NCBI RefSeq assembly: GCF_003576645.1
Contig: NC_044919.1
Coordinates: forward strand, 21,074,402-21,138,401
DNA length: 64,000 nucleotides
DNA from: Ipomoea triloba
Lineage: Eukaryota; Streptophyta; Magnoliopsida; Solanales; Convolvulaceae
Direction: 5' to 3'
Part shown: in pieces, positions 20,999 through 31,135 of the stretch
Layout of the letters: each line of letters begins with the position of its first letter
Position numbering within the stretch: position 1 is the first letter of the stretch
The notes under the pieces: model-generated
Seen by the model: the letters and a program-made list of their open reading frames with translations, nothing else
Told to the model about the DNA's origin: nothing
The model's database searches: none
Made by a program: the position numbers and the translations under genes

Positions 20999-23177
20999 AA
21001 AAATGAATGTCAGATTTTATATCGTCTGGGAAAAGCAGATGAGTGTGTTAATATTTATCATAAACTCTAGAAGTCCAAGATAGACTCACTGGAGATAAAT
21101 ATTGTTGCTGCCTTGGTTTCTACTGGAAGGGCTCTGAAGTGCAGGGAATTTTAGACTCTCTCAGAAGCTATTAAGTTTACTTTTTTTTTTTTTTTTCCTT
21201 TTCCTCAGTCAAACCACAACACAAAGGGTAAATTAGAAGACCTCATCATGAAAAGACAACAATACCCCTGTATTTGACGATCAACTCACGGAAATAGTAA
21301 CAGTGGACCAAAAGTGGCAATGACATAAAAAGACTGGCTAAAATGTGGCAAAAATTAATATGGTGGACTAAAATTGGCAATGCCCTAATAACAGTAGGAC
21401 CAAAAATAAAAATCACTCAACTTTATATTACTAGGAGTTCTTTTGTGGACAGTGCTCATAGCTTGACTCAAGCCAAAAAATCCTTCTCAACTGTGGAAAG
21501 CACTATATTATAGGTCGGCTTTCTCCATGTCATCTCTATTGGGTATGAGCTTGTCTAAGCAATGGAATAAGCCAAGCTTGATCTCTGGATGTGTAGAAAA
21601 ATCAGGAGAATAATGGCAACATGGATTTAGATAGTAGGCAGCTGCATGCAAATGTCGGTGCATTTGAAAATCCCATTTGTCATCAATGATCTCCCATATC
21701 TCCTTGTAATCTTTTTCTTCTCCACCCAAGTTTTTTGCTATCTTTTGTTTAACCTCATCCATAGCATTATAAAGAAAATCCATAGCAGGCTCTTTGTCTG
21801 CATCTACTAGCCTCAATACTTCAACCAATGGTTTTGTGTTCTTGATACCATAAATCAAACAAGGCCAAAAGTTGTTATCCTTCAAAATTATTTTTCTAAC
21901 TTCCTTCCCATAAGCTTTGCTTGCATAACTACTATTTGTCCACCTTTTCAGAAGTGAACATAGCTTCCAATGGTTGCCTCACTTGATAAATGCTTTGCAC
22001 CGTCAAATATGCAGTGGCAAATCTAGTGGCAGCCGACCTAATAAGCTCTCTATTCGTGAATTGCCTCATCAAGCTCAAGACCCAAGAGTAATTATAAATG
22101 TAGTTGCTCACTTTCTTTGCCTTGATCAAAGCATTTTTGTGTTGTGGCAACTCTCCAATCTTCTCTAGCATTAAATCAAGACAATGTGCAGCACATGAAG
22201 TCCGGTATAAAAGCTTTCTCTTCTCCATAGCATTAACCCTGTTGCACGGTAGTTGCTTGCATTATTAGTGATCACTTGAACCACAAGTTCTTCTCCAACT
22301 TCCTCAACAACTTCATCAAGCAACTGAAACAACAATTTAGCATCCTTAACATGTTCAGAAGCATCAACACATTTAAGAAATATTTTGCCACTAGGATTAT
22401 TAACAAGGAAATTGATTAGACTCCGATGTCTAACATCTTGCCAACCATCAAACATGATTGAAACTCCAGTTAATGGCCATGTACTCTTAATCTCATTAAC
22501 AAATCCTTCCGTTGTCTTAAATTCTTCCTTCAAAATCCAAGTCCTAAGCTTGTACATGCTAGGATACTTAAATCCCCGACCATATGCACCAACTAACCGA
22601 AGTATGCTCACAAATGAAGGACTCCTTGCCACATTGAATGGTATTGCATTTTCATAGAAAAACCTCCTAATATCTAAACAAACTTGTTTACGTAATTCCT
22701 TTGCATTTTGAGGTGATATAATAGTGGTTGTTTCATCACCACTAGCATTCCCTTTCACCATAAATCTATCCATAGGTCCATGGATACCTCTATTAGAAAT
22801 TGAACCACCGGAAGCAACCTTGTCTTCATCCTCACATTCCTTCCCACTTCCAAAATATGAACCAACTTCAACACATGGCTCAAACTCCATTTGTGCTAAG
22901 TTCTTTCTATTTGCCAATTTGTTCAAAATATCAACATATTCTCGCTTAATTTCTTCAGGTACTTTAACACACGGTGCATCATTTTTATTTATCCTGGCAA
23001 GATGATGTTTAAACCTTGACACCCCTCCTGCGATAGTTTTTTTTTACAATAATTGCATATGACATATTTGTAATGCTTCTTTACTCCACCTTCATGAACC
23101 AATTCAACACAATGCTTCCAAGCCGGATCTTTCACTACACTTTTTGCATTACTCTTATTCACCATTGTTAAAAACAA

Positions 23178-23650
23178 TCAACCTACAAATAATTAATAAT
23201 AATTTAATATTTAAACAATTAAACAACTAAGCTAATCACTAATGAAAACAAATAAGGAATAACTTTAAAAAAAATAATAAAAAGAACAAAATTTTTTCAC
23301 TAGCAATGTAGTGGCAGTGTGGTACACTGCCACTGCCCATTGCCACAATAGTATATTATATATACACACATACATCATAATTTTTTTTTTGATGACACAA
23401 CAGCCACAGTGTGTTTATACGGAGTATTATATATAACAATACACACAACACAACAGAAAAAGAAAAAAAAAGTAAAGAGAAGTTGAAGTTGAAGAAAGCC
23501 GCATACGGCATACTTGGAGGCTGGAGGCTGGAAATTGCCGGAAGGTGGAGCCGTGGAGGTCGCCGGAAAGTCTTCGCACAATCACACTGTTCGCGGACGC
23601 TAGCTTGGTTCACAGAGGCTGAGTCGCGAGGGCTTTGGTTTTTTTTTTTT
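23178..23650. other. Upstream region of the hAT transposase
   Basis: Contains poly-T/poly-A runs (23383, 23460, 23638), a short inverted tract gtggcagtg.../cactgccac near 23310-23335 and a GC-rich patch at 23520-23630. It would be the 5' part of the hAT element. The element's right terminus could not be identified. Confidence 0.35.
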
Positions 23651-24764
23651 TTTTAATTTTAATGTGTTTTAGTCTTTTAGATAATTATTTTGAACCAACT
23701 TAGGGTTGGATATAGTGAATATAATTCCTATTTGGATTGGGTATTGTTTGATTGGGCTTTAACAAAGAAATTGGACTATGAAATGGTTATGGGTGTTAAA
23801 TTGTTGATGATGGATGATTATCATTGTTTAATTATGAACATTAACATAACGATGACGCTATGAATTAATAGTGATGATGTTGGAATTGATTAATGATGAT
23901 TAGTAGGTGAATAATGATTAGTTGATAGTAATTATGGACCATGATGAGTAAGTGGATGAGGGGATAATTATAGATGATAATTATTCATGATTTCGTACTA
24001 ATGATTAGGTGGCCATTGAAGGATAATAATAGGATTAATTATTGGGTATTGAGAGTATGAAGATGTGGATGAATACTATAAGTGATCAAGTCTGGATTGA
24101 TTCACAGGTTCCTGTTGAAGTGGCTATTGCGAGTGAGCCTAGATTGGAGCTTAACTTTGAGGTAAGTTTCTATGTCCGTCAAAACTACTTTTCCCTATCA
24201 ACTATGCTATTTATTTGTTCGAGTCCTTAAATTGTTTTGAAATGTTATTTGGGTTTAAAGATGTGATAAGTAGCAAATGTGTATATTTTAGTATTGACAT
24301 GTGATTTACAAATCTATGAATATGTGTATATTTATATGGGGAATATTATGGAAATTATATGAGTTGAAAATAACACCCTGTAAACATAGAAAAACTCATA
24401 ACTCTATCTCAAACTAAAACAAATAATGAAAATGCAGTAAAATAAAATGCGAAAAAATAAAGGATAACATGGAGTGCCTCCCATGAAGCGCTAAGTTTAA
24501 TGTCGCTAACTTGACTCAACCTCATGGACATCAAGTGTGGGCCAATCGATATGGCGGCCTTTTGAGCTTAGAGAGCTCCTTCATCCATCTCCTATAGAAA
24601 CCATCAGGACCAAAGAAACTCCTCCCACTTTTTAGAGCATGTTTTTCCTCAAGAGGTTAAGAGGTGACTAAGGGATCTTGCACGTCCCCTAGCTCTTTCT
24701 TTCGACTTTCATCAGTGCACTTTCCCAGCCCATCTACCATATAACACTCATCAACATACGATGG

Positions 24765-25364
24765 CTAGTGTTTTGCCATCTTGAATATATCAAACTCAAT
24801 CTTGTTCTCAGCTACTTCCATTACAAGTTTTTCTCTCTTCACATCAATAAGTGCTCCAACAGTAGCTAGAAAAGGCCTACCAAGTATAATGGTAACCTTG
24901 GCATCCTCCTCTATGTCAAGAACAACAAAATCCTCTGGTATAAAGTATTGATCAATCATCACCGGGATATCTTCAAGAACTCCCACCGGCCGCTTTATGG
25001 AACGATCTGCCATCTGAAGAGTCATAGTAATAGGCTTTGGTTTACCAAGGTTGAGTCTCTTGTAAAGAAAGTGGGGCATAAGACTAACACTCGCCCCTAG
25101 ATCACACAAAGCATCACCCACTACAAACCCACCAATGATGCAAGGAATGACAAAGCTACTTGGATCCTTTAGCTTAGGAGGCAATTTATGTTGAAGAACT
25201 GCATAAGTCAATGCTCCCCTGCTTAGATCCACCACTGCACTCTTCTTTGGCTTCTTCTTGTTGCCTAGAATGTTCTTCAAGAACTTTTTGTACGATGAAA
25301 TCTGAGTCACAGCTTCAACAAAAGGCATGGAGATCTCGAACTTATCCAGCATCTTATGGAATAT

Positions 25365-25425
<61 letters not shown>

Positions 25426-25560
25426 CTCTTTTGACTTCCACAATCTCTATGGAAATGGCAACAAGTTGCAAGGTATGACCGAGTCATTTGTCCTCTTGTC
25501 CTTGTTCTCACTTTTCTTGCTCGAGGTACTCTTTTCTTGCACAAGCGCATTTCCTTTGGA
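24765..25560 (-). pseudogene. Athila-like retrotransposon protease
   Basis: The minus-strand frame reads HKMLDKFEISMPFVEAV, ISSYKKFLKNIL, HKLPPKLKDPSSFVIPCIIG, then ALCDLGASVSLMPHFLYKRL and ILGRPFLATVGALIDV. DLGAS is the active-site variant usual in Athila-type proteases, and ILGRPFL is the conserved C-terminal motif. The frame is open for about 200 codons. It is preceded in frame by a run of Glu-Arg repeats encoded by a (TC)n microsatellite, so the junction with gag is degraded. It lies directly downstream of gag. Confidence 0.75.
25366..25424. repeat. (TC)n microsatellite inside the protease reading frame
   Basis: About 29 CT/TC units. Read on the minus strand in the protease frame they encode an alternating Arg-Glu run of about 19 residues. 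Confidence 0.95.
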
Positions 25561-25599
25561 ACTGTCTCTCTGAATCACAGGCTCCACTTCACTCTCATC

Positions 25600-27660
25600 A
25601 AAAACATCCTCAATCTCAACTCCCTCACCCCTCTTATCAGTTTTCTCAGGTACTGGATCATTAGAAGGAAAATGAGGATCCTTCAGGGCTATTCCGCTCC
25701 TTGTGGTGACTGCATTCACTTGGTGCCTTGGATTCTTTGTACTAGCTGGAAACCTACCACTAGAAGATGAAGCCTAATTAGAATTCTGATTACCACTTCC
25801 TTGCTGTTGAGCTTTAAGACTCTCCACCTCAGATTGTAACTTACTCATCTAAGCCAACACAGTATTCATGAAAGTTTGCATATCCACATCCTGAGATGGC
25901 TTGGAAAAACCTTGGCCTTGACTATTCCCATAGCCCTAATTACCTTGCTGAAACTGCCCCTAATTCTGATTCTGATTCTGATTGTTCCTCCACTAAGATC
26001 CTTGATTATCCCCTCTAGGCCCTTGATTACCTTGAAAACCCGGAGGAGGATTTCTTGCTTGATTGCCCTGATTGTTCCAAGAGGGAACAAACCGATTCCT
26101 TCCTTGTTGCTGGTAGTTCCCATAACCTTGCCCTTGTCCTTGTGCTCTAGAGTATCCAATCAAATCAACTTGTTCCACATTAGACTGAGGAACTTCGCTA
26201 CTAGGATCTAACAAATAGCAAGTCTGAGAAGTATGATTGCCACCACAGACTGCACAGCAAGCTACCATAGCCATCCCTTGAGGGACCTGAGGAACCTGTA
26301 GCATAGGATAATGATTAGGAACAAAAGAACCTTGTGGAGCTGGTGAAGGCTGAATCACTGCCTGGACACTCTGAGTAGAACCTGCATCATCTACTTGAGC
26401 ATGTGCTGGATGGAGTCTAATTGAGCCTGCATTGCCATATTTTCCTCAACTTCAAACATCCCAGTTGGCTTTTCCTTCTTAGGTTGATCACTCATCTCAT
26501 TGTACCAGTAGGCAGTATTCGAAGTGATCCTCTCTATCAACTGCTCACCATAATCTGGAACCATATCAATGAAAATACCTCCACGAGATGAGGGATCAAG
26601 TATGGTCTTCGCACTGTCTAACAACCCCTCATAGAAAGATGAGATGAAGTCGCCTGGAGTCATCAGATTCTTGGGACACTGCCTCCTTAGCTCCTTGAAC
26701 CGCTTCCAAGCCTCATAAAGACTCTCATTACCAAACTGCTGGAAGTTCTGAATCTGTTTCTTAAGCTTAGCAGCCTTGGAAGGAGGTCAATACTCCTGCA
26801 TGAATGCCTTGTAGAGCTGCTCCCAAGTAACAAAATGGTTGGTAGGAAAGGAATTGAGCCAACTCAGAGCATGATCTCTTAGGGAAAAAAGAAATAACCG
26901 CAGTTTAATGGCATCACTGGAATTCCATTCATCCGGCAGATCCTGTCGAAGTGAACAACATGAGCCTTAGGATCCTCAACCCGAGCACCTCCAAATTGAT
27001 TAGCTTGAACCATCTGAATCAGAGAAGTCTTCAGCTCGAAGTTGTTCGCCTATACTCCTAGATAAACAATGCAGTCCTCTTCAAACTCAGGAGCTAAGTG
27101 AGCTGCCATAGGTGGCTGACCACCCTACTGGAACATAGGAGGAACTCCTTGTGAAAATTGCTGAGTAAACTGGTTGAAAAGGTTGGGATTCATCTGATAG
27201 AGAAGATTTTGCATCCCAACTCCTTGGCCAACCTGCTAGAACATAGGACGCTACTGAATTTGAGGCCCGTATGGGACTTGAGCTTGTGGAATGTCCAATC
27301 CTCCCCCAACATATGCATTTGGGTTCGGATTAACCATGAAGTTCTGTGCCTGATTCTGAACATTGAGCGCTGGAGGATCGACACGAACTCCATGGTTCTG
27401 CCCATTAACCTCTCCCTGCCTAAGATCTTGGAGTGTGTTGACATCATCCTGAGTAAGCTATCTGGTGTTGATGTTCTCTCCGGAATCCATGTCTACTTCA
27501 AAGTTCTGAAACTCTCGTAGCCATTCGCGCAACACCCTCTTCTCCCTGCTTAGATTCTTCTCAAAGTTTGGATTGTAGGGATGAAGACTGGTGCTCCCCT
27601 TCGATCTAGTTTGCATAAAACGAGGGAAACCTAATGCCAAACACAAACAGAAACACAAAC
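25600..27660 (-). pseudogene. Athila-like gag, several nonsense codons
   Basis: Minus-strand pieces in order: MQTRSKGSTSLHPYNPNFEK; DIPQAQVPYGPQIQ and QVGQGVGMQNLLYQMNPN; KAHVVHFDRICRMNGIPV, HALSWLNSFPTNHFVTWEQL and KQIQNFQQFGNESLYEAWKR (retrotransposon gag core); SFYEGLLDSAKTILDPSSRG; the knuckle CAVCGGNHTSQTC; a Gln/Asn/Gly-rich tail; and NAVTTRSGIALKDPH leading to protease. The protein would form the particle shell. At least eight stops interrupt it, three of them TAG where CAG is expected (near 27109-27133 and 27230-27262). It is therefore inactive. Confidence 0.75.
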
Positions 27661-27786
27661 ACTCCTGGAAGAAATTGGTTATGGGTTAGAGCAAAATAAA
27701 ATAAAATAAACTTGATCTCCTAAAAATTCACTAACTCTAATGCTAGAAATAAAATAATCACACAACACAACCAAATAAACCAATCT

Positions 27787-27801
27787 CCGGCAACGGCGCC
27801 A
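27787..27801 (-). promoter_or_regulatory. Primer binding site, tRNA-Asp type
   Basis: The minus strand reads TGGCGCCGTTGCCGG, complementary to the 3' end of plant tRNA-Asp, and begins four bases after the LTR end. This fixes the element's orientation and the inner LTR boundary. Confidence 0.85.
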
Positions 27802-27805
27802 AAAT

Positions 27806-29084
27806 TGTGATGAGTAAAATGGTGATAGTAAAAAGATGGTGTAAATGTCGTTCCGCTGAGGATTGGGGCTATGACACGTATTTGTGTGAACTAAGAAATT
27901 CTAGGCACTAAAGTAATTGAATTTAGTAGAATCCAAGTACATGATAACTAAATAGGAGAAATAAAAGAAAAGCAGATTAACTAGTGAATAAACTGTATGA
28001 TAAGGGAATGAGTCAGAATAGGGGTATTGCAATCTTGATGCTCTAACAACCTTAGAATTAGGGAAGGAACAACTAACCTGGGGATTTATAGCACATAAGA
28101 ATTCAATTCAGCTACTTTTGTAATCAATAAAACAGAATTAGGCTAAGATTGCCCCACTTTCGTGATGTATCAATCATAACCTTAAAAACTAAAGCATTGT
28201 AAGCCCCCAAATTACCTCTATTATCATAATAGGAAAAATCAGGTTGAAATTGGTCAGGCTGGAGTTCTTCACCCAACTTTCGTTGTAATGAAGACCTTTC
28301 CTAAACTAGCAATCAATTGTGGCCATCAATTAACAAGAAGTAGAATTCAATCCCCAATTCAACTAAACCCTAAGTAAACAATTGAATCCCTTTATGCAAT
28401 AATCACAAATTGAACATCAAGATTAGCAATAGATCCCTAATCTAAACCCATAAGCGAACTAGTCACTCATTATTAAAGTAAATAAAGCAAAGCAAGAATG
28501 AAACATTGAAATCATAGCAACGAATCTGAGAAGTAAAAGAATAAAGAGAAGAACTTTACTAACAACTTGAAGAGTAATTCCAATCCAATCCACGATTCCA
28601 AGCTTGTAAACGAGTTAATGTGTGTAAATCTGAGCTAATCTATGCTAGGGTAAACTCTCAAGAGAAGGAAAAATAAGCTAAACTAAACTAGGGCTCGGAA
28701 TACCCAAAAACCAGAAAATTAAATACTAGACAGCAGCAGGGTCACGGCCATGCTCACGGCCGTGTGCATGGCCGTGAGGCGTAGCGATTTTGCTGTTGTT
28801 CGCGTTGAAGCTCAAGGGCACCCACATGGCCGTGTGGTGCCCCCTCCTTTTGCCTATTGACTCTTTTTGTGCTCCGTTGCTCCTTTCCGTCCTTGGGTAG
28901 ATTCCTATGCTTCCGAAACTTGTCCAAGATGTCCAAAAATCCTTCCTTTGCTTCCCGTTTGTGAATAAACTAAGCTTAAGCAAATGTAACACACAAACGA
29001 GTCTCAAATTCACCAAGGTAAAGAAAATAAGCAACAAAACTAACTAAATTGAGGGCAAATAATAGTATAAAATCAGAGGTATCA
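27806..29084 (-). mobile_element. 5' LTR of the Athila-like element (LTR1)
   Basis: On the minus strand the LTR starts TGATACCTCTGATTTTATAC at 29084 and ends CTCATCACA at 27806, just before the primer site, giving 1279 bp. It contains gccgtg motifs near 28743-28850 (cacggccgtgtg; atggccgtg). It is homologous along its length to the next block, 29085-30345, but clearly diverged. Confidence 0.75.
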
Positions 29085-30345
29085 GTGTGTATTGTCGTTC
29101 CACTGGAGATTGGGATTTATAGCGTGTAAAGAACGGTTACCTAAACTTTAGGCACCAAGGTATTGGAATCCATAAAGATCCAACTAAATCATGTTTGGTT
29201 TGGAGTTTTGGTATTTTGGATTAAAGGGAAAGCAAGATTAAAACTGGGGGGTAATTCAATTGGGAAAGATGGGTTGAATTAGGTGTATTAGTCTATTGAT
29301 GCATTTGACACTTATATTAGGGGAATAACATTATACCTAGGTTCTTGAGGCAAGCACAAAGGAATCAAAGTTCCCACAAGGATTAGAACAAGGGTTGCCC
29401 CATTTCCATGGTGTATTAACCAAAATTCTTTAAGAACAAAAGCTTTGTAAGCCTCAATTTATCCCTATTTCCAGAGAAGGGAAATTGGGTTTGAGATTGG
29501 GAAGGCTCAAGTCTTCCCTCCAATTCCCATTGTAATGAAAGACTTTCCAAAGGCAACCAATAATCACTGTCCAATAACTATTGAAAGATAGAAATAAAAC
29601 CCAATTCAAACTCAAGAATCCTAGGTGGGTGTTCAACCCCTTTTATGCAATAATTACATAGTCTAGCATCAATAGAATCAATAAACACCTAATCTAACCC
29701 AAATAAAGGGCTACTCACTCATTTGTAAGGTAAACATAGCAATTTCAAGTAAAGAATGGCATAAATAAGCAACAAATGTAAATAAGAGAGAAGATGAAGA
29801 AATAAACCACTTTGGTATTAAATGAAGGAGAAGAATTGTTGAGATTCACTCCAAATCTTCAATACAATGCTCCAAAATGAGTAAGTAGTGCAGATCTAAG
29901 CTAGGCTAGGCTATTTTGCTCTAACAAAATGAAAGAGAATTAGTCTAAGTTATCTAGGGTTCTAAGTTTGGGCACAAAATGTAGAAAATCAGCTTTTATA
30001 TTGTACAGAGTGCGCGACAACGGCTACCCACACGGCCGTGTGGTGGTGCTGCTAAACAGAACCTGCATCGGGGGCAAACGGCCACTCACACGGCCGTGTG
30101 GTGCCATTTTTTCAACTTTTCTCCCGCTTCGCGTTCCACTACTCCGATCCTCCTTGAATGAAATCTAGGCTTCTAAAATTGTTCCATTATGCTCCAAAAA
30201 GCCTCCTATTGACTCGTTGTGACCCACTTTATCTAAAAACATCAAACAACACAAACAAGTCATAGATTCCACTCAAATTAAAGCACTTTGTTATCAAAAA
30301 TTGGTTAAAGTATAGGGTAAAAAGGGTCAAGAATCAAAGGTATCA
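29085..30345 (-). mobile_element. Second, divergent LTR of the same family (LTR2)
   Basis: Starts on the minus strand with TGATACCTTTGATTCTTGAC at 30345 and matches LTR1 in the same order: tgtcgttcc(a/g)ctg, ttgccccatttc, ccttttatgcaataat, actcactcatt, and cacacggccgtgtggtg near 30030-30105. About 35 bp corresponding to the inner end of LTR1 are missing where it meets LTR1 at 29084/29085. It is either the landing site of the Athila-like element or a solo LTR beside it. It interrupts the gypsy gag at 30346. Confidence 0.65.
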
Positions 30346-31135
30346 ATCATCGAGCTAGTTAGCTCTCTAAATGGCCTGTGCATAAGTCCAAGGATTCTTG
30401 TCACGTATTTTATTGTACTGCCTGTCTGCGTGCAAGAATTCTGTGTAGAATGCCAAGGCTGTCTTTCATCCCATTCTCCTTCTACCGCCTGGACTTTCTT
30501 TTGCCAGTGAGCCAAATAACTTCGCAGGCTCTCCCCCTCATCTTGGTGCACCTAAGCCAAGTTTGAAAATTGCTTCTTGGGTTTTATATTGCCTGCGTAG
30601 TGCATTAGAAACTCCTCAGCCAACACCTCAAAGCTAGTGATGATTGTGGTAGCAAATATGAGAACCAACTTTGCCCAGGACCCATCAGCGTAGGAAAGAA
30701 TGCCCGAAAAATCAACAAGTTCACAACTCCGATCACTTGCATCTTGGCTCGATAACGGATCACGTGATCGCGCGTATCCCTGGAGCCTCCATATGTGGAA
30801 TGGTTGGGTAGCTTAAAATCTAGAGGTACGCTGTAATCTAATATCTTTGCCGTGAAGGGAGAGGTAGTTAGAAAGGACTTAGTAGTTGGCCTTTCTCTCT
30901 CCTCCACCTTTTGCTGCAAGTCTCTAATTTCTCTTACAAGGTCCGCACCGCTAGGTTGGACGTGCGCTCTCCTAGTCGATGTTTCCCAACTACTTTCCAT
31001 ATCGCCGACTATAACCTCCCCGTCAAGCCGGTGGGCCATGCACCTACACAAATCATCCTGCCTAAGTCTCACAACAGAATGCTCCCTAACCCCCCCTCCT
31101 GGTCGGGTAAGGCGAGTGACGTCTAGCTCGACCAC
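30346..31135 (-). pseudogene. Ty3/gypsy gag, N-terminal half
   Basis: The minus strand reads SGADLVREIRDLQQKVEE, SPFTAKILDYSVPLDFKLPN, STYGGSRDTRDHVIRYRAKM, FRAFFPTLMGPGQSWF, then HQDEGESLRSYLAHWQKKVQ. After a shift near 30475 it continues TALAFYTEFLHADRQYNKIR and WTYAQAI. This is the Retrotrans_gag domain. It breaks off at 30346 where LTR2 begins. The C-terminal part of a gag of the same group starts at 13237, 17 kb away on the same strand, so I infer that both are halves of one element. Confidence 0.75.

Larger units (their letters stand above)
19416..21180 (+). pseudogene. Captured N-terminal part of SRP72, signal recognition particle subunit
   Basis: Exon 1 (19416-19548) starts at an ATG and encodes MAPKSKPKQ..., then SLEDLFITLNRHIERSEYQK and AVKVADQ. 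A GT...AG intron follows (19549-19718), and exon 2 resumes with LAAAPGDEDAI. Further pieces read CLYRQNKLDEARETLKGQEE, then after the inner MULE ECQILYRLGKADECVNIY and KSKIDSLEINIVAALVSTGR. These match, in order, the TPR-containing N-terminus of plant SRP72, which with SRP68 binds SRP RNA. Stops (for example where Tyr is expected before CLYRQ), the kept intron and a 1-kb insertion show it is non-functional. The retained intron shows capture from genomic DNA, not from mRNA. Confidence 0.85.
19074..21418. mobile_element. Pack-MULE with about 215-bp TIRs and a 9-bp target duplication
   Basis: The left TIR starts gtgtgatttccatttttggt and the right TIR, read inverted, starts gagtgatttttatttttggt. 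The arms match for about 215 bp (19074-19290, 21203-21418) with few differences. An exact 9-bp duplication aactttata lies at 19065-19073 and 21419-21427. Long TIRs and a 9-bp duplication define a Mutator-like element. Instead of a transposase it carries exons and an intron of a host gene (SRP72). It sits inside the hAT gene and contains another MULE, so it is younger than the hAT copy and older than the inner MULE. Confidence 0.92.
18452..23177 (-). pseudogene. hAT transposase (BED finger, DUF659, dimerisation domain), broken and split
   Basis: The minus strand begins with a BED-type finger (DPAWKHCVEL, CNYCKKK..., RFKHHLARI). A central DUF659-like region follows (FFYENAIPFNVARSPSFVSI, SIMFDGWQDVRHRSLINFLV, VVQVITNNASNY). 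RNase-H-like parts come next (SCAAHCLDLMLEKIGELPQH, RSAATRFATAYLTV, HAAAYYLNP). The hATC dimerisation motif lies at 18880-18990 (YGDGTPELQKFAVKVLGLTC, CERNW), with an acidic tail to 18452. Frameshifts are at the A-run near 23040, near 22230 and near 21940. A Pack-MULE (19074-21418) separates the catalytic part from the dimerisation domain. The transposase cannot be made from this copy. Confidence 0.85.
13238..24365. mobile_element. LTR-like block hosting several later insertions
   Basis: Starts with tgtaaaaccccgatatttta, the kind of terminus seen in plant gypsy LTRs (TGTRAYACCCC). Non-coding host sequence can be followed around the insertions: 13238-14198, 17835 to about 18190, and about 23650-24365. 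These share a style of short ggattaatgatgatt-like repeats and the same base composition. A GC-rich gene-like patch sits at 13640-14090. I found no matching 3' terminus, so the extent and the LTR assignment are inference. Confidence 0.35.
24380..29084 (-). mobile_element. Athila-like Ty3/gypsy element, 5' LTR-gag-protease only
   Basis: Minus-strand order is LTR (27806-29084), tRNA-Asp primer site, gag (27660-25600) and protease (25560-24765), then about 400 bp of post-protease sequence ending near 24380. RT, RNase H, integrase and the second LTR are missing. The zinc knuckle spacing C-x2-C-x3-H-x4-C, the AVTTRSG motif after gag and the tRNA-Asp primer site are typical of Athila and its relatives. 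Confidence 0.8.

Noticed and set aside
23356..23656. Minus-strand frames of 68-85 codons upstream of the hAT gene
   Set aside because: Overlapping frames with Phe/Leu/Val-rich ends from homopolymers. Probably the hAT 5' region.
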